The position numbers and the translations under genes were made by a program. Positions 1 through 8,001 of a stretch of DNA of 64,000 nucleotides are shown one piece after another. Source of the DNA: Streptomyces griseoluteus (GTDB taxonomy: Bacteria; Actinomycetota; Actinomycetes; Streptomycetales; Streptomycetaceae); the NCBI RefSeq assembly GCF_004784465.1, contig NZ_SRRU01000002.1, positions 62,001-126,000 on the forward strand. Reading direction: 5' to 3'. A model generated the notes under the pieces. It searched no databases. It was given only the letters and a program-made list of their open reading frames with translations, and was not told the DNA's origin. Every line of letters starts with the position of its first letter. Position 1 is the first letter of the stretch.

Positions 1-1
1 C

Positions 2-601
2 TCCAAGCGCACTGCCGACATCGAGTACCGCTTCTCGTTCGGCGGCTCGGAGTGGGGCGAGCTGGAGGGTGTCGCCAACCGCACGGACTACGACCTCGGC
101 GCGCACGCCAAGGCGTCCGGCCAGGACCTCTCCTACTTCGACCAGGAGGCCGGCGAGCGCTGGACCCCCTACGTCATCGAGCCCGCCGCCGGTGTCGGCC
201 GCACCATGCTGGCCTTCCTCCTCGACGCCTACACCGAGGACGAGGCGCCCAACGCCAAGGGCAAGATGGAGAAGCGCGTCGTGCTGCGCCTCGACCACCG
301 TCTCGCGCCGGTCAAGGTCGCGGTGCTCCCGCTCTCCCGCAACCCGGAGCTGTCTCCGAAGGCCAAGGGTCTCGCCCAGGCGCTGCGCCAGAACTGGAAC
401 ATCGACTTCGACGACGCCGGCGCCATCGGCCGCCGCTACCGTCGTCAGGACGAGATCGGTACCCCCTTCTGCGTGACCGTCGACTTCGACACGCTCGAGG
501 ACAACGCGGTGACCGTGCGCGAGCGCGACACCATGAAGCAGGAGCGGGTCTCCCTCGACCAGATCGAGGGCTACCTCGCCGCCCGTCTGATCGGCGCCTG
601 A
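2..601 (+). CDS. glyS: Glycyl-tRNA synthetase, C-terminal part (5' end outside window)
   Basis: Charges tRNA-Gly in the cytoplasm. Only the last 199 codons are present, reading from base 2. The visible part begins in the class II catalytic core with a segment reading [15 protein letters not shown], followed by motif 3 ([14 protein letters not shown], with the conserved class II arginine). The anticodon-binding domain follows ([12 protein letters not shown] through [19 protein letters not shown]) and the protein ends at [11 protein letters not shown]. This is the alpha2-type, single-chain GlyRS of actinobacteria. The stop codon is followed 13 bases later by a strong hairpin terminator, so the gene ends its transcription unit here. 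Identification rests on motif order and is secure; the N-terminus lies outside the window. Confidence 0.95.
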   Translation, partial: SKRTADIEYRFSFGGSEWGELEGVANRTDYDLGAHAKASGQDLSYFDQEAGERWTPYVIEPAAGVGRTMLAFLLDAYTEDEAPNAKGKMEKRVVLRLDHRLAPVKVAVLPLSRNPELSPKAKGLAQALRQNWNIDFDDAGAIGRRYRRQDEIGTPFCVTVDFDTLEDNAVTVRERDTMKQERVSLDQIEGYLAARLIGA

Positions 602-614
602 CCTTCGCATTTCC

Positions 615-658
615 GCCCACCCTCCTGCCCGGTCCCCCGGGTCGGAGGGTGGGCTTTT
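615..658 (+). terminator. Rho-independent terminator after glyS
   Basis: Perfect 11-bp inverted repeat, GCCCACCCTCC (615-625) and GGAGGGTGGGC (644-654), with an 18-base loop and four T residues (655-658). It lies directly after the glyS stop. Confidence 0.85.
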
Positions 659-703
659 CCGTGTCTGGACGGGGTCTACCCGGAATCCGCTGACAAGTAA
701 CAG

Positions 704-727
704 CTGACAGATATTGAATTCTGTCAG
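704..727. promoter_or_regulatory. Inverted-repeat operator upstream of aldo/keto reductase
   Basis: Perfect dyad CTGACAGA (704-711) and TCTGTCAG (720-727) separated by an A/T-rich 8-base spacer. It sits 22 bases before the reductase ATG. A related half-site, TGACAAGT, starts at 691. The size and symmetry are typical of TetR-family operators, and a TetR gene follows the reductase, so binding by that regulator is the obvious inference. Confidence 0.7.
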
Positions 728-748
728 TCCACGTGCCAAGCTGGACGC

Positions 749-1759
749 ATGACGATCCCCACGCGAAATCTCGGAACCACCGGCCCCCAGGTCTCCGCCC
801 TCGGCCTCGGCTGCATGGGAATGTCGGGTATGTACGGAGAAGCGGACCGCCCGGAAGCCATTCACACGGTGCACGCCGCTCTGGAAGCAGGCGTCACCCT
901 CATCGACACCGGCGACTTCTACGGCATGGGTCACAACGAAATGCTGGTGGGCGAAGCCCTGCGCACCGCCCCGGCCCACCTGCGTGACAACGCGGTGCTG
1001 AGCGTGAAGTTCGGCGCCCTGCGCGACCCGGACGGCGCCTGGCTCGGCTTCGACGGCCGGCCCGCCGCGGTGAAGACCTTCGCCGCCTACTCCCTCCAGC
1101 GCCTCGGCGTGGACCACATCGACATCTACCGACCCTCCCGCCTCGACCCGGACGTCCCGATCGAGGAGACGGTCGGCGTGGTCGCGGAACTGGTGGAGAA
1201 GGGGTGGGTGAAGCACATCGGCCTCAGCGAGGTCGGCCCCGACACCATCCGCCGGGCCGCCGCCACCGCCCCGATCTCCGACCTCCAGATCGAGTACGCG
1301 CTGATCTCGCGCGGCATCGAGCGGGAGATCCTCCCCACCCTCCGCGAGCTGGGCATCGGCGTCACCGCGTACGGCGTGCTCTCCCGCGGCCTGCTCTCCA
1401 ACCACATCTCCGCCGACCGCGACTTCGCCGCCACCGACTTCCGCGCCTTCTCGCCCCGCTTCCAGGGCGAGAACTTCCGGCACAACCTGAGCCTGGTCGA
1501 CTCCCTCCGCAAGATCGCGGAACAGAAGGGGGCCACGGTCGCGCAGATCGCCATCGCCTGGGTCCTGGCCCAGGGCTCCGACATCGTGCCGGTCATCGGC
1601 TCCCGCACCCCCGAGCGGCTGTCCGAGGCGCTGGGCGCCCTGGACATCACCCTGGACGCCGCCGACCTCGCCGCCATCGAGGAGGCCGTCCCGGCCGACG
1701 CGGCGGCCGGCGAGCGGTACGCCCCCGCGCAGATGGCCATGCTGGACAGCGAGCGATGA
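749..1759 (+). CDS. Aldo/keto reductase
   Basis: A 336-residue cytosolic NADPH-dependent oxidoreductase of the aldo/keto reductase family with a complete TIM-barrel length. The opening GCMGMSGMYG and the catalytic Asp53, Tyr58 (LIDTGDFYG) and Lys87 (SVKFGA) are visible. The usual catalytic histidine in the pattern HR(I/L)DP is replaced: the sequence reads YRPSRLDPDVP, putting Ser130 at that position. This substitution is known to me in a subgroup of actinobacterial family members and may change substrate choice rather than abolish activity. The gene lies between a TetR-type operator (704-727) and a TetR gene 39 bases downstream, suggesting induction by a toxic carbonyl or related effector. 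The true substrate cannot be told from sequence. Confidence 0.9.
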   Translation: MTIPTRNLGTTGPQVSALGLGCMGMSGMYGEADRPEAIHTVHAALEAGVTLIDTGDFYGMGHNEMLVGEALRTAPAHLRDNAVLSVKFGALRDPDGAWLGFDGRPAAVKTFAAYSLQRLGVDHIDIYRPSRLDPDVPIEETVGVVAELVEKGWVKHIGLSEVGPDTIRRAAATAPISDLQIEYALISRGIEREILPTLRELGIGVTAYGVLSRGLLSNHISADRDFAATDFRAFSPRFQGENFRHNLSLVDSLRKIAEQKGATVAQIAIAWVLAQGSDIVPVIGSRTPERLSEALGALDITLDAADLAAIEEAVPADAAAGERYAPAQMAMLDSER

Positions 1760-1786
1760 GCAGGAACCGGTGACCGGCGCGCCGGG

Positions 1787-1792
1787 TACGGT
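1787..1792 (+). promoter_or_regulatory. Likely -10 element (TACGGT) for a leaderless tetR transcript
   Basis: TACGGT ends six bases before the ATG at 1799 and no Shine-Dalgarno sequence precedes the ATG. The same six-base spacing is seen at three other genes in the window. Confidence 0.4.
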
Positions 1793-1798
1793 CTAGGC

Positions 1799-2395
1799 AT
1801 GGCAGCGACCGAGACCCTGACCGCCGAGCGCATCCTCGAGGCAACGGAGGAGGTGCTGCGCCGCCACGGGCCGGCCAAGGCCACCGTGGTCGACGTGGCC
1901 CGTGCTCTCGGCGTCAGCCACGGCAGTGTCTACCGCCACTTCCGCACCAAGGCGGCGCTGCGCGAGGCGGTCACCAAGCGCTGGCTGGACCGCACCTCGG
2001 AGCGGCTCGCGGTCATCGCCGGTGAGGAGACCCCCGTCGAGGTGCGGCTGCGTGACTGGCTCGCCGCCCTGTTCGAGGCCAAGCGGCACAAGGCGGGTGA
2101 CGATCCCGAACTCTTCGCCACCTACAGCGTGCTGGCCGAGGAGAGCGGGGCGACGGTCGGCGAGCACATCACCGACCTCACCGCCCAGCTCGCCCGGATC
2201 ATCGAGGACGGCGCCGAGTCCGGCACCTTCCGCGCCGCGGACCCGGCCGCCGAGGCCCGCGCCGTCTTCCAGGCCACCGCCCGTTTCCACGACCCCTGTT
2301 ACGCGCGTGAGTGGCAGCAGCCCGGCATCGAGGAGGACTTCAAGGTGATCGTGGACCTGCTGATACGCGGGCTGGGCGCACCTGTCCGGCCGTGA
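1799..2395 (+). CDS. TetR/AcrR family transcriptional regulator
   Basis: A 198-residue repressor-type protein. The N-terminal helix-turn-helix spans about residues 10-56: ERILEATEEVL, then VVDVARALGVSHGSVYRHF, the classic TetR recognition segment. The remaining all-helical part is the ligand-binding and dimerisation domain. It follows the aldo/keto reductase by 39 bases in the same direction. I infer that it controls that gene through the dyad at 704-727. There is no ribosome binding site ahead of the ATG, while TACGGT lies six bases upstream, so a separate leaderless transcript is plausible. The effector is unknown. Confidence 0.92.
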   Translation: MAATETLTAERILEATEEVLRRHGPAKATVVDVARALGVSHGSVYRHFRTKAALREAVTKRWLDRTSERLAVIAGEETPVEVRLRDWLAALFEAKRHKAGDDPELFATYSVLAEESGATVGEHITDLTAQLARIIEDGAESGTFRAADPAAEARAVFQATARFHDPCYAREWQQPGIEEDFKVIVDLLIRGLGAPVRP

Positions 2396-2401
2396 TTCCG
2401 G

Positions 2402-3577
2402 TCAGGCCGTGACGCGCCAGAAGTCCCGCATCACGGCGGGCGGGGTCGGGCCGGTCATGGCGACCTGGGTGAGCAGGACGGTCACCTTGCCGGTGGCCGG
2501 GACCAGATGGGCCGCGGTGCCGGTGCCGCCGACCCAGCCGTAGCGGCCGGGCACGTGCCATGGTTCGGTGGGGGCGATGTCGACCGAGCCGCCGTAACCC
2601 CAGCCCTGGCCCTCCAGGAAGAGGGGGCTGCTCTCCCGCTGGGCCGGGGTGAGCTGGTCGCTGGTCATCCGGGCGACGGACTCTGGCGAGAGCAGCCTGC
2701 GGTCACCGCCCGCTTCGCCCCCGGCCAGCAGCATCCGTGCGAAGGCCAGATAGTCGTCGGCGGTGGAGACCAGGCCGCCGGCACCGGAGGGGAAGGCGGG
2801 GAGCCGGTCCCAGCCGTCGTTGAAGGCCTCGGCCACCTTCAAGGTGCCGTCGGGGCCGGGCTGGTAGGCGGTGGGCAGCCGGTGCAGGTCCCGTTCCGGC
2901 ACGGAGAAGCCCGTGTCCTTCATGCCGAGTGGCTCGAAGATCCGCTCGGCCAGGAAGTCCGGCAGTGACTGGCCCGTCGCGCGTGCGATCAGGGCGCCCT
3001 GAAGATCGGAGGAAGTGTTGTAGAGCCAGGCCTCACCGGGCTGGTGGAGGAGCGGCACCTTGGCGAGGTCGGCCAGCAGCTCGTCCATGGCGGGCACCGC
3101 GTGCGGGGCGAACCCGCCGCGCTGGAGCTCGAACAGCGGGGCCACGGCGGGCAGCGAGAAGTCCGGCGGGAACCCCCACCCGCACCGGGAACTGAGCAGG
3201 TGCTCCACGGTGATGGGCCGCTCGGCCGGCACCAGGTCGTCCACCGGCGACCCGGGCGTCCGCACCACCATCGGGGCGGCCAGCTCGGGCAGCCAGCGCG
3301 ACACCGGGTCGTCCAGCCCGACCACCCCCTCGTCGACGAGCATCAGCAGCGCGGCCGCGGTCACGGGCTTGGTGATCGAGGCGAGCCGGAACAGCGAGTC
3401 CCGCTCCAGCGGCACGGTCCGGCCGGTGTCCGTGTGCCCGACGGCCACCGCCTCCACCTCGTCCCCCCGGGCGACGAGGCCGACCGCGCCGGGCAGGCTC
3501 TCGTCGTCCACGTGCCGGCGCAGGGTGTCGTGCAGTGCGGTCATGGGGTTCGCCTTCCGGTCGGCGCGGGTCGTCAT
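2402..3577 (-). CDS. Serine hydrolase of the beta-lactamase (class C/PBP4*) family
   Basis: A 391-residue penicillin-binding-protein-like hydrolase. It has the SxxK nucleophile motif at Ser67-Ile-Thr-Lys70 (RLASITKP) and the Tyr186-Asn-Thr motif (WLYNTSSD), plus the C-terminal segment VPGRYGWVGGTGTAAHLVP, where the KTG-equivalent HxG/GGTG loop is expected. No signal peptide is visible, so it is probably cytosolic and more likely an esterase or D-aminopeptidase-like enzyme than a resistance beta-lactamase. A start 11 codons further in (Met12, around 3544) is possible. It is convergent with the TetR gene, with only 6 bases between the stops, and is followed upstream by a small gene on the same strand. 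Confidence 0.88.
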   Translation of the reverse strand: MTTRADRKANPMTALHDTLRRHVDDESLPGAVGLVARGDEVEAVAVGHTDTGRTVPLERDSLFRLASITKPVTAAALLMLVDEGVVGLDDPVSRWLPELAAPMVVRTPGSPVDDLVPAERPITVEHLLSSRCGWGFPPDFSLPAVAPLFELQRGGFAPHAVPAMDELLADLAKVPLLHQPGEAWLYNTSSDLQGALIARATGQSLPDFLAERIFEPLGMKDTGFSVPERDLHRLPTAYQPGPDGTLKVAEAFNDGWDRLPAFPSGAGGLVSTADDYLAFARMLLAGGEAGGDRRLLSPESVARMTSDQLTPAQRESSPLFLEGQGWGYGGSVDIAPTEPWHVPGRYGWVGGTGTAAHLVPATGKVTVLLTQVAMTGPTPPAVMRDFWRVTA

Positions 3578-3605
3578 GGGGTACGACTCCCACGGTGCCG
3601 GGAAC

Positions 3606-3848
3606 TCATCGCCGGGCGGGGTCCAGCGTCGCCTGATGGGCCTCGGCCAGATGCTCCGTTGCCGGGTGCTCGTCCGTAGGCGTCCAGGGCAGGTGCCGGG
3701 TGCCCCGGCGCCAGCCGCAGGTGCCGCAGCCGAAGGTCCGCTGGAGCCCGGCCCGTTCCACCCGTACGACGTGTTCCCGGCCGTGCCGGTCCCATCGGCG
3801 CACGCTGGTGCCGATTCTGTTGTCGGTCATGCCCGGAGTGTGCGGCAC
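3606..3848 (-). CDS. Small hypothetical protein with CxxC motif
   Basis: An 80-residue (or 74 from Met7, near 3830) basic protein with no family I can name. Its centre reads TFGCGTCGWRRGTRHLP, a CxxC pair followed by basic residues, and the C-terminal half has a His-rich stretch (DEHPATEHLAEAHQ). A single-zinc fold using the Cys pair and nearby histidines is possible. Codon use is normal for the genome. It lies 28 bases upstream of the beta-lactamase-family gene on the same strand and may be co-transcribed with it. The coding call rests on codon bias and on filling an otherwise empty gap. Confidence 0.5.
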   Translation of the reverse strand: MPHTPGMTDNRIGTSVRRWDRHGREHVVRVERAGLQRTFGCGTCGWRRGTRHLPWTPTDEHPATEHLAEAHQATLDPARR

Positions 3849-3902
3849 GCCGGGCGGGGCCAGGGGCGGAAGTCCGGGTGGGAACTCTCACACGGTTCCG
3901 GC

Positions 3903-5336
3903 TCAACCCGCCTCGCGGGGCAGGCGGAGGCTCAGCAGACCGGTGGCGAGGATCGCCGTGAGCTGGGTGAGCAAAGCGATCAGCAGGGCGTCCCGCATGC
4001 CAAGGTGCGGGACCAGGGTCAGGAAGAGGGCGCCCAGGGTGGCCACACCCAGGGCGAAGGACGCCTGCTGGGTCGTCGCCAGCACCCCGCTGCCCACCCC
4101 GGCACGGGCGGCGGGGACCTCGGAGAGCACGATCCGCAGCAGATTGGGGAGCTGGAGCGCCTGACCCGCGCCGGCGACGGCCGCACCGGGCAGCAGGCCG
4201 GCGAGCCCCAGGCCGGGCCAGTCCCGCCACACCGCCAGCGCGATCAGCAGCACACCCACGCCCTGGAGCACCGCCCCGGCGCCCACCACTCGCGTACCGA
4301 AGCGGGCGATCAGCCGGGGCCCGGCCAGCGAGACGAGCAGGAAGGAGACCGCCATCGGCGCCAGCGCCAGACCCGCACGTACCGGACCCAGACCCGCGCC
4401 CTGTTGGAGGCCCAGCGCGATGACGAACATGAACCCACTGAATCCCAGGCAGAACGGCACCACGATCAGCAGCCCCCGTCGCAGCGACAGAGTGGCGAAC
4501 AGGCTCGGCGGCAGCAGCGGGGTACGGCCCAGCCGGTCCAGCCGCCGTTCCACCGTCCAGAACGCCCACCCCGCCACCGGGAACACGGCGAACGAGACCC
4601 AGGTCCACAGCGGCCAGCCCGTCGCGCGGCCCTCGGTCAGCGGGGCGAGCAGCGCCAGCAGGGCCACGGCCAGCAGGACCGTGCCGGGGACGTCGACCGG
4701 TTCGGGGTGCCGGGCGCGGGTGTCGGGGACGTGGCGGACGGCGAGGATCAGGCCGAGCACGACCACGGGCACGTTCACCAGGAAGATCGAGCGCCAGCCG
4801 GTGCCGGCGATGTCCGCCGCCACCAGGACACCGCCCAGGATCTGGCCCACCACCATGGACAGGCCCGCCGTCGCGCCGTACAGGCTCATCGCGCGGGCCC
4901 GGCGGCCACCGGCGGTGGTGGACTGGATGGTGGCGAGTACCTGCGGCAGCATCAGCGCGGCCGACGCGCCCTGCGCGGCCCGCGCCGCGACCAGGGTCCA
5001 CGCGTCCGGGGCCAGTCCGCACGCCAGCGAGGTCAGCCCGAAGGCGGCCATGCCGCCGATGAACAGCCGGCGCCGGCCGAACAGGTCACCGAGCCGCCCG
5101 CCGAGCACGAGCAGCACGGCGTACGTGACGCCGTACCCGGCCACGACCAGCTCCAGCAGGGACTCGCTCGCGGAGAGGTCGCTGCCGATGGCGGGGAGGG
5201 CGACGTTGACGATGAAGAAGTCGACCAGGGGGAGCGAGGCGGCCAGCAGGACGGTCACCAGGCCCGCCCCGCTCAGGGTGGGCGCCGGAGCCGGAGCGCG
5301 TACGGACGGCGCGGTGGAGAGGGTGGTCTCGGTCAT
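3903..5336 (-). CDS. MFS transporter (DHA2-type multidrug exporter)
   Basis: A 477-residue major facilitator protein with about 14 predicted helices. The conserved first segment reads LPLVDFFIVNVALPAIGSDL and the helix 2-3 loop GGRLGDLFGRRRLFIGG (motif A). The motif C-type helix lies later (MVVGQILGGVLVA). It acts in the cytoplasmic membrane as a proton-coupled exporter; the substrate is unknown. The start was chosen at 5336 because the protein begins there with METT-like residues (MTETTLSTAPS), whereas reading further upstream gives non-MFS sequence running across the divergent regulator. It is transcribed away from the XRE regulator at 5515, and the 178-base gap contains a dyad (5366-5393), so regulation by that protein is likely. 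Confidence 0.9.
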   Translation of the reverse strand: MTETTLSTAPSVRAPAPAPTLSGAGLVTVLLAASLPLVDFFIVNVALPAIGSDLSASESLLELVVAGYGVTYAVLLVLGGRLGDLFGRRRLFIGGMAAFGLTSLACGLAPDAWTLVAARAAQGASAALMLPQVLATIQSTTAGGRRARAMSLYGATAGLSMVVGQILGGVLVAADIAGTGWRSIFLVNVPVVVLGLILAVRHVPDTRARHPEPVDVPGTVLLAVALLALLAPLTEGRATGWPLWTWVSFAVFPVAGWAFWTVERRLDRLGRTPLLPPSLFATLSLRRGLLIVVPFCLGFSGFMFVIALGLQQGAGLGPVRAGLALAPMAVSFLLVSLAGPRLIARFGTRVVGAGAVLQGVGVLLIALAVWRDWPGLGLAGLLPGAAVAGAGQALQLPNLLRIVLSEVPAARAGVGSGVLATTQQASFALGVATLGALFLTLVPHLGMRDALLIALLTQLTAILATGLLSLRLPREAG

Positions 5337-5365
5337 GCCACCGAGCGTGCGCCCGCCCTCAGACG

Positions 5366-5393
5366 GGTACCAGAGTGTGCCGATCCTGGTACC
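5366..5393. promoter_or_regulatory. GGTACCAG/CTGGTACC operator between MFS exporter and XRE regulator
   Basis: Perfect 8-bp inverted repeat GGTACCAG (5366-5373) and CTGGTACC (5386-5393), centre to centre 20 bases. Further half-sites CTGGTAG (5441-5447) and GTACCTGG (5475-5482) occur nearer the regulator start. The arrangement suggests cooperative binding by the regulator encoded at 5515. Confidence 0.6.
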
Positions 5394-5514
5394 GGAAGTA
5401 CCCGCCAATGCCCTCAAACGGCCCTTGTCCCGCCTGGAGCCTGGTAGTGACGGGCGCTCATCCTGGTGGCAGCAGTACCTGGCAACGGGGTCCGGGCGGA
5501 GGCACCCTGGAACC

Positions 5515-6387
5515 ATGACGACCATGGCCCAGGAAAGCGCCGCCCCCGAGGTGAAGGGCGCGGAGATCCGGCGCCACGAGCTGGCCGCGTTCCTGCGCAG
5601 CCGCCGTGAGCGGATCACCCCGGAGCAGGTGGGGATGCCGCGCGGGGCCCGGCGGCGTACGCCGGGGCTGCGCCGGGAGGAGGTCGCGCAGCTCTCCGCC
5701 GTCGGCGTGACCTGGTACACCTGGCTCGAACAGGCCCGGAACATCCAGGTGTCCGTCCAGGTACTCGACGCCCTCGCCCGCACCCTGATGCTGGACCCCA
5801 GCGAGCGCGCCCACCTCTTCCAGCTGGCCGGGGCCGCCGACCCGACGCCCGCCGCGGTCTGCCCCAGCATCACCCCGGCGCTGCGCGCGACCCTGCGCCA
5901 GCTGGAGCCGTTCCCGGCGGCGGTGCAGAACAGCCGGTACGACATCCTGGCCTACAACCGCACCTACGCCCGGCTGCTGTGCGACATGGACGCCGTCCCG
6001 CCCGAGGACCGCAACTGCGTGCTTCTCGCCTACTCCAACCCCGAGTGGCGCTCCTCGATCGTCCACCTGGACGAGGCCCTGCGGCTGATGGCGGCCCGCC
6101 TGCGCGCCTCGCTCGCCGGACACCTCGGCGAACCCGCCTGGAAGATGCTCCTCAAGCGCCTCCAGGCATACCCCGAGTTCCGCGAACACTGGGAGCGCTA
6201 CGAGGTGGTCGGCAGCCGCTCCAAGACCAAGGAGTTCCTCAACCGCCACGTGGGCCACCTCACCCTGGAACACACCGACCTCTGGCTCTCCCCGGACCAG
6301 GGCCCCCGCATGGTGATCTACCCACCCAAGAACGAGGAGTCCCGAGAACGCCTGGAGAAGCTGCACGCGCTGGCGCTGGAGGGCTGA
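5515..6387 (+). CDS. XRE-family regulator with MmyB-like ligand-binding domain
   Basis: A 290-residue DNA-binding protein. The helix-turn-helix lies at about residues 15-75, with the characteristic segment RTPGLRREEVAQLSAVGVTWYTWLEQ. The C-terminal two thirds match the MmyB-like (PAS-like, fatty-acid-binding) domain seen in many streptomycete regulators, including RYDILAYNRTYARLLCD and a terminal HPDTDLWL-like block (HTDLWLSPDQGPRM). It is divergent from an MFS exporter and convergent, with a 10-base gap, with a second MFS exporter. I infer that it controls the first through the GGTACCAG dyads. The ATG at 5515 was chosen because the region upstream is the operator-bearing intergenic. Confidence 0.92.
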   Translation: MTTMAQESAAPEVKGAEIRRHELAAFLRSRRERITPEQVGMPRGARRRTPGLRREEVAQLSAVGVTWYTWLEQARNIQVSVQVLDALARTLMLDPSERAHLFQLAGAADPTPAAVCPSITPALRATLRQLEPFPAAVQNSRYDILAYNRTYARLLCDMDAVPPEDRNCVLLAYSNPEWRSSIVHLDEALRLMAARLRASLAGHLGEPAWKMLLKRLQAYPEFREHWERYEVVGSRSKTKEFLNRHVGHLTLEHTDLWLSPDQGPRMVIYPPKNEESRERLEKLHALALEG

Positions 6388-6397
6388 GTCCGGGGGA

Positions 6398-7852
6398 TCA
6401 GCCGGACGTACCCACGGGCTGCCGCACCTCCGCGGTCTCCAGCCGCTCAGCCGTCCGCTCCGCCGTCCTGTGGGCCCAGCGGCCGCTGGTCAGGAGGCCG
6501 AGGATGAGGACGGCGGCGCCGCACGCGGCGAGAATCCACCAGCCGGGGCGGGCGGCGGAGACGAAGGTGTCGCGGTAGGGGGACGAGCCGATGCCCGCGG
6601 CCAGGACCGCGCCGATGACGGCGACGCCGAGGGTCTGGCCGAGCTGGCGGCTGGTGGAGGCGACCGCCGCCGCCACGCCCGCCTGGGCGCGGGGCATGCC
6701 GGAGACGGCTGTGTTGGTGATGGGGGCGTTGACGAAGCCGAAGCCGACGCCGAAGAGGACGTAGCCGAGGAAGAGGGTGACGTTGGAGGTCTCGGCCTCG
6801 AAGAGGGCGAAGAGGAGGCCGCTCACCGTCATCGCCGCGCCCGCGATCAGCAGGGGCAGCCGCGGCCCCCGGCTGCCGACCAGCCGTCCGGACAGCGGGG
6901 CGCACAGCAGGGTCGGCACCGCCATGGGCAGCATCCACAGGCCGGCGTGCAGGGCGTCGAGGCCGCGTACGTTCTGGAGGTAGAGCGTGGACAGGAAGAG
7001 GAACCCGCCCAGCGCGGCGAAGGCGCTCACCGCTATCCCGGTCGCCCCGCTGAACGGTGCCGAGTGGAAGAAGCGCAGGTCGATGAGGGGCTCTGCGCGC
7101 CGGGGCTCGTAGATCAGGAGGGCCAGCAGCGCGGCGACGGCCACGGCGGCGAAGGGGAGCACCTCGGGGAGGCTCGCGTCCGGGGCCTCGATGATCGCGT
7201 AGGTCAGCGAGCCGAACAGGGCGATCACCAGCACCTGGCCGACCGGGTCCGGGCGGCGCGGCCGGGGCGCGCGGGACTCGGGGACGAAACGCAGGGTGAG
7301 CAGCAGGGCGGCGAGGCCGACCGGCAGGTTGACCCAGAAGATCGAGCGCCAGCCGACCGACTCCACCAGCAGCCCGCCCGCCAGCGGACCGGCGGCCATG
7401 GAGATGCCGACAACCGCACCCCAGGCGCCGATCGCACGCGCCCGTTCACGCGGGTCGGTGAAGGTGTTGGTGATGATCGACATGGCGACCGGGTTGAGCA
7501 TCGAGCCGCCGACCGCCTGGACCATGCGGAACACCACGAGGAGTTCCAGGTCCGGCGCGAGCGAGCACAGCAGGGAACCGGCGGTGAAGATCACCAGCCC
7601 GGCCATGAAGACCCGTTTGCGGCCGATCCGGTCCGCCGTGGACCCCGCCAGCATCAGCAGCGAGGCCAGCACCAGCGTGTATGCGTCGATCGTCCACTGG
7701 AGACCGGAGGTGGTGGCGTCCAGCTCGCGCTGCATCGAGGGCAGCGCGACGTTCAGGGCGGTGTTGTCCAGGCTCACGATCAGCAGGCTCATGCAGCAGA
7801 TCGAGAGCACCAGCATCCGCCGCCGGTGAGTCAGCTCGGGCATGCGTCCCAT
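6398..7852 (-). CDS. MFS transporter (DHA2 family, 14 helices)
   Basis: A 484-residue drug/proton antiporter-type membrane protein. Helix 1 reads SLLIVSLDNTALNVALP, motif A is GSTADRIGRKRVFMAG, and motif C (GAVVGISMAAGPLAGG) is in helix 5, which marks exporters. Two adjacent starts are possible. The ATG at 7852 has no ribosome binding site. The ATG at 7843 (protein beginning MPELTHRRR) lies seven bases after a TACGAT hexamer on this strand, which would fit a leaderless start. Convergent with the XRE regulator, it shares the small export and regulation zone of 3.9-7.9 kb. The substrate is unknown. Confidence 0.9.
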   Translation of the reverse strand: MGRMPELTHRRRMLVLSICCMSLLIVSLDNTALNVALPSMQRELDATTSGLQWTIDAYTLVLASLLMLAGSTADRIGRKRVFMAGLVIFTAGSLLCSLAPDLELLVVFRMVQAVGGSMLNPVAMSIITNTFTDPRERARAIGAWGAVVGISMAAGPLAGGLLVESVGWRSIFWVNLPVGLAALLLTLRFVPESRAPRPRRPDPVGQVLVIALFGSLTYAIIEAPDASLPEVLPFAAVAVAALLALLIYEPRRAEPLIDLRFFHSAPFSGATGIAVSAFAALGGFLFLSTLYLQNVRGLDALHAGLWMLPMAVPTLLCAPLSGRLVGSRGPRLPLLIAGAAMTVSGLLFALFEAETSNVTLFLGYVLFGVGFGFVNAPITNTAVSGMPRAQAGVAAAVASTSRQLGQTLGVAVIGAVLAAGIGSSPYRDTFVSAARPGWWILAACGAAVLILGLLTSGRWAHRTAERTAERLETAEVRQPVGTSG

Positions 7853-8001
7853 CGTACGTGTTCGATAGTGCGGCTAACTAATGACCCCTACATGATCCGT
7901 GCCGGTACCCGTACCCGATCCTTACGGCAGGGGGAGGGGCACCGGTGAGGTGAGGGACAATGGACGACGCCCTTGCCGTACATCCGTCCCGGAGCCCCCT
8001 G

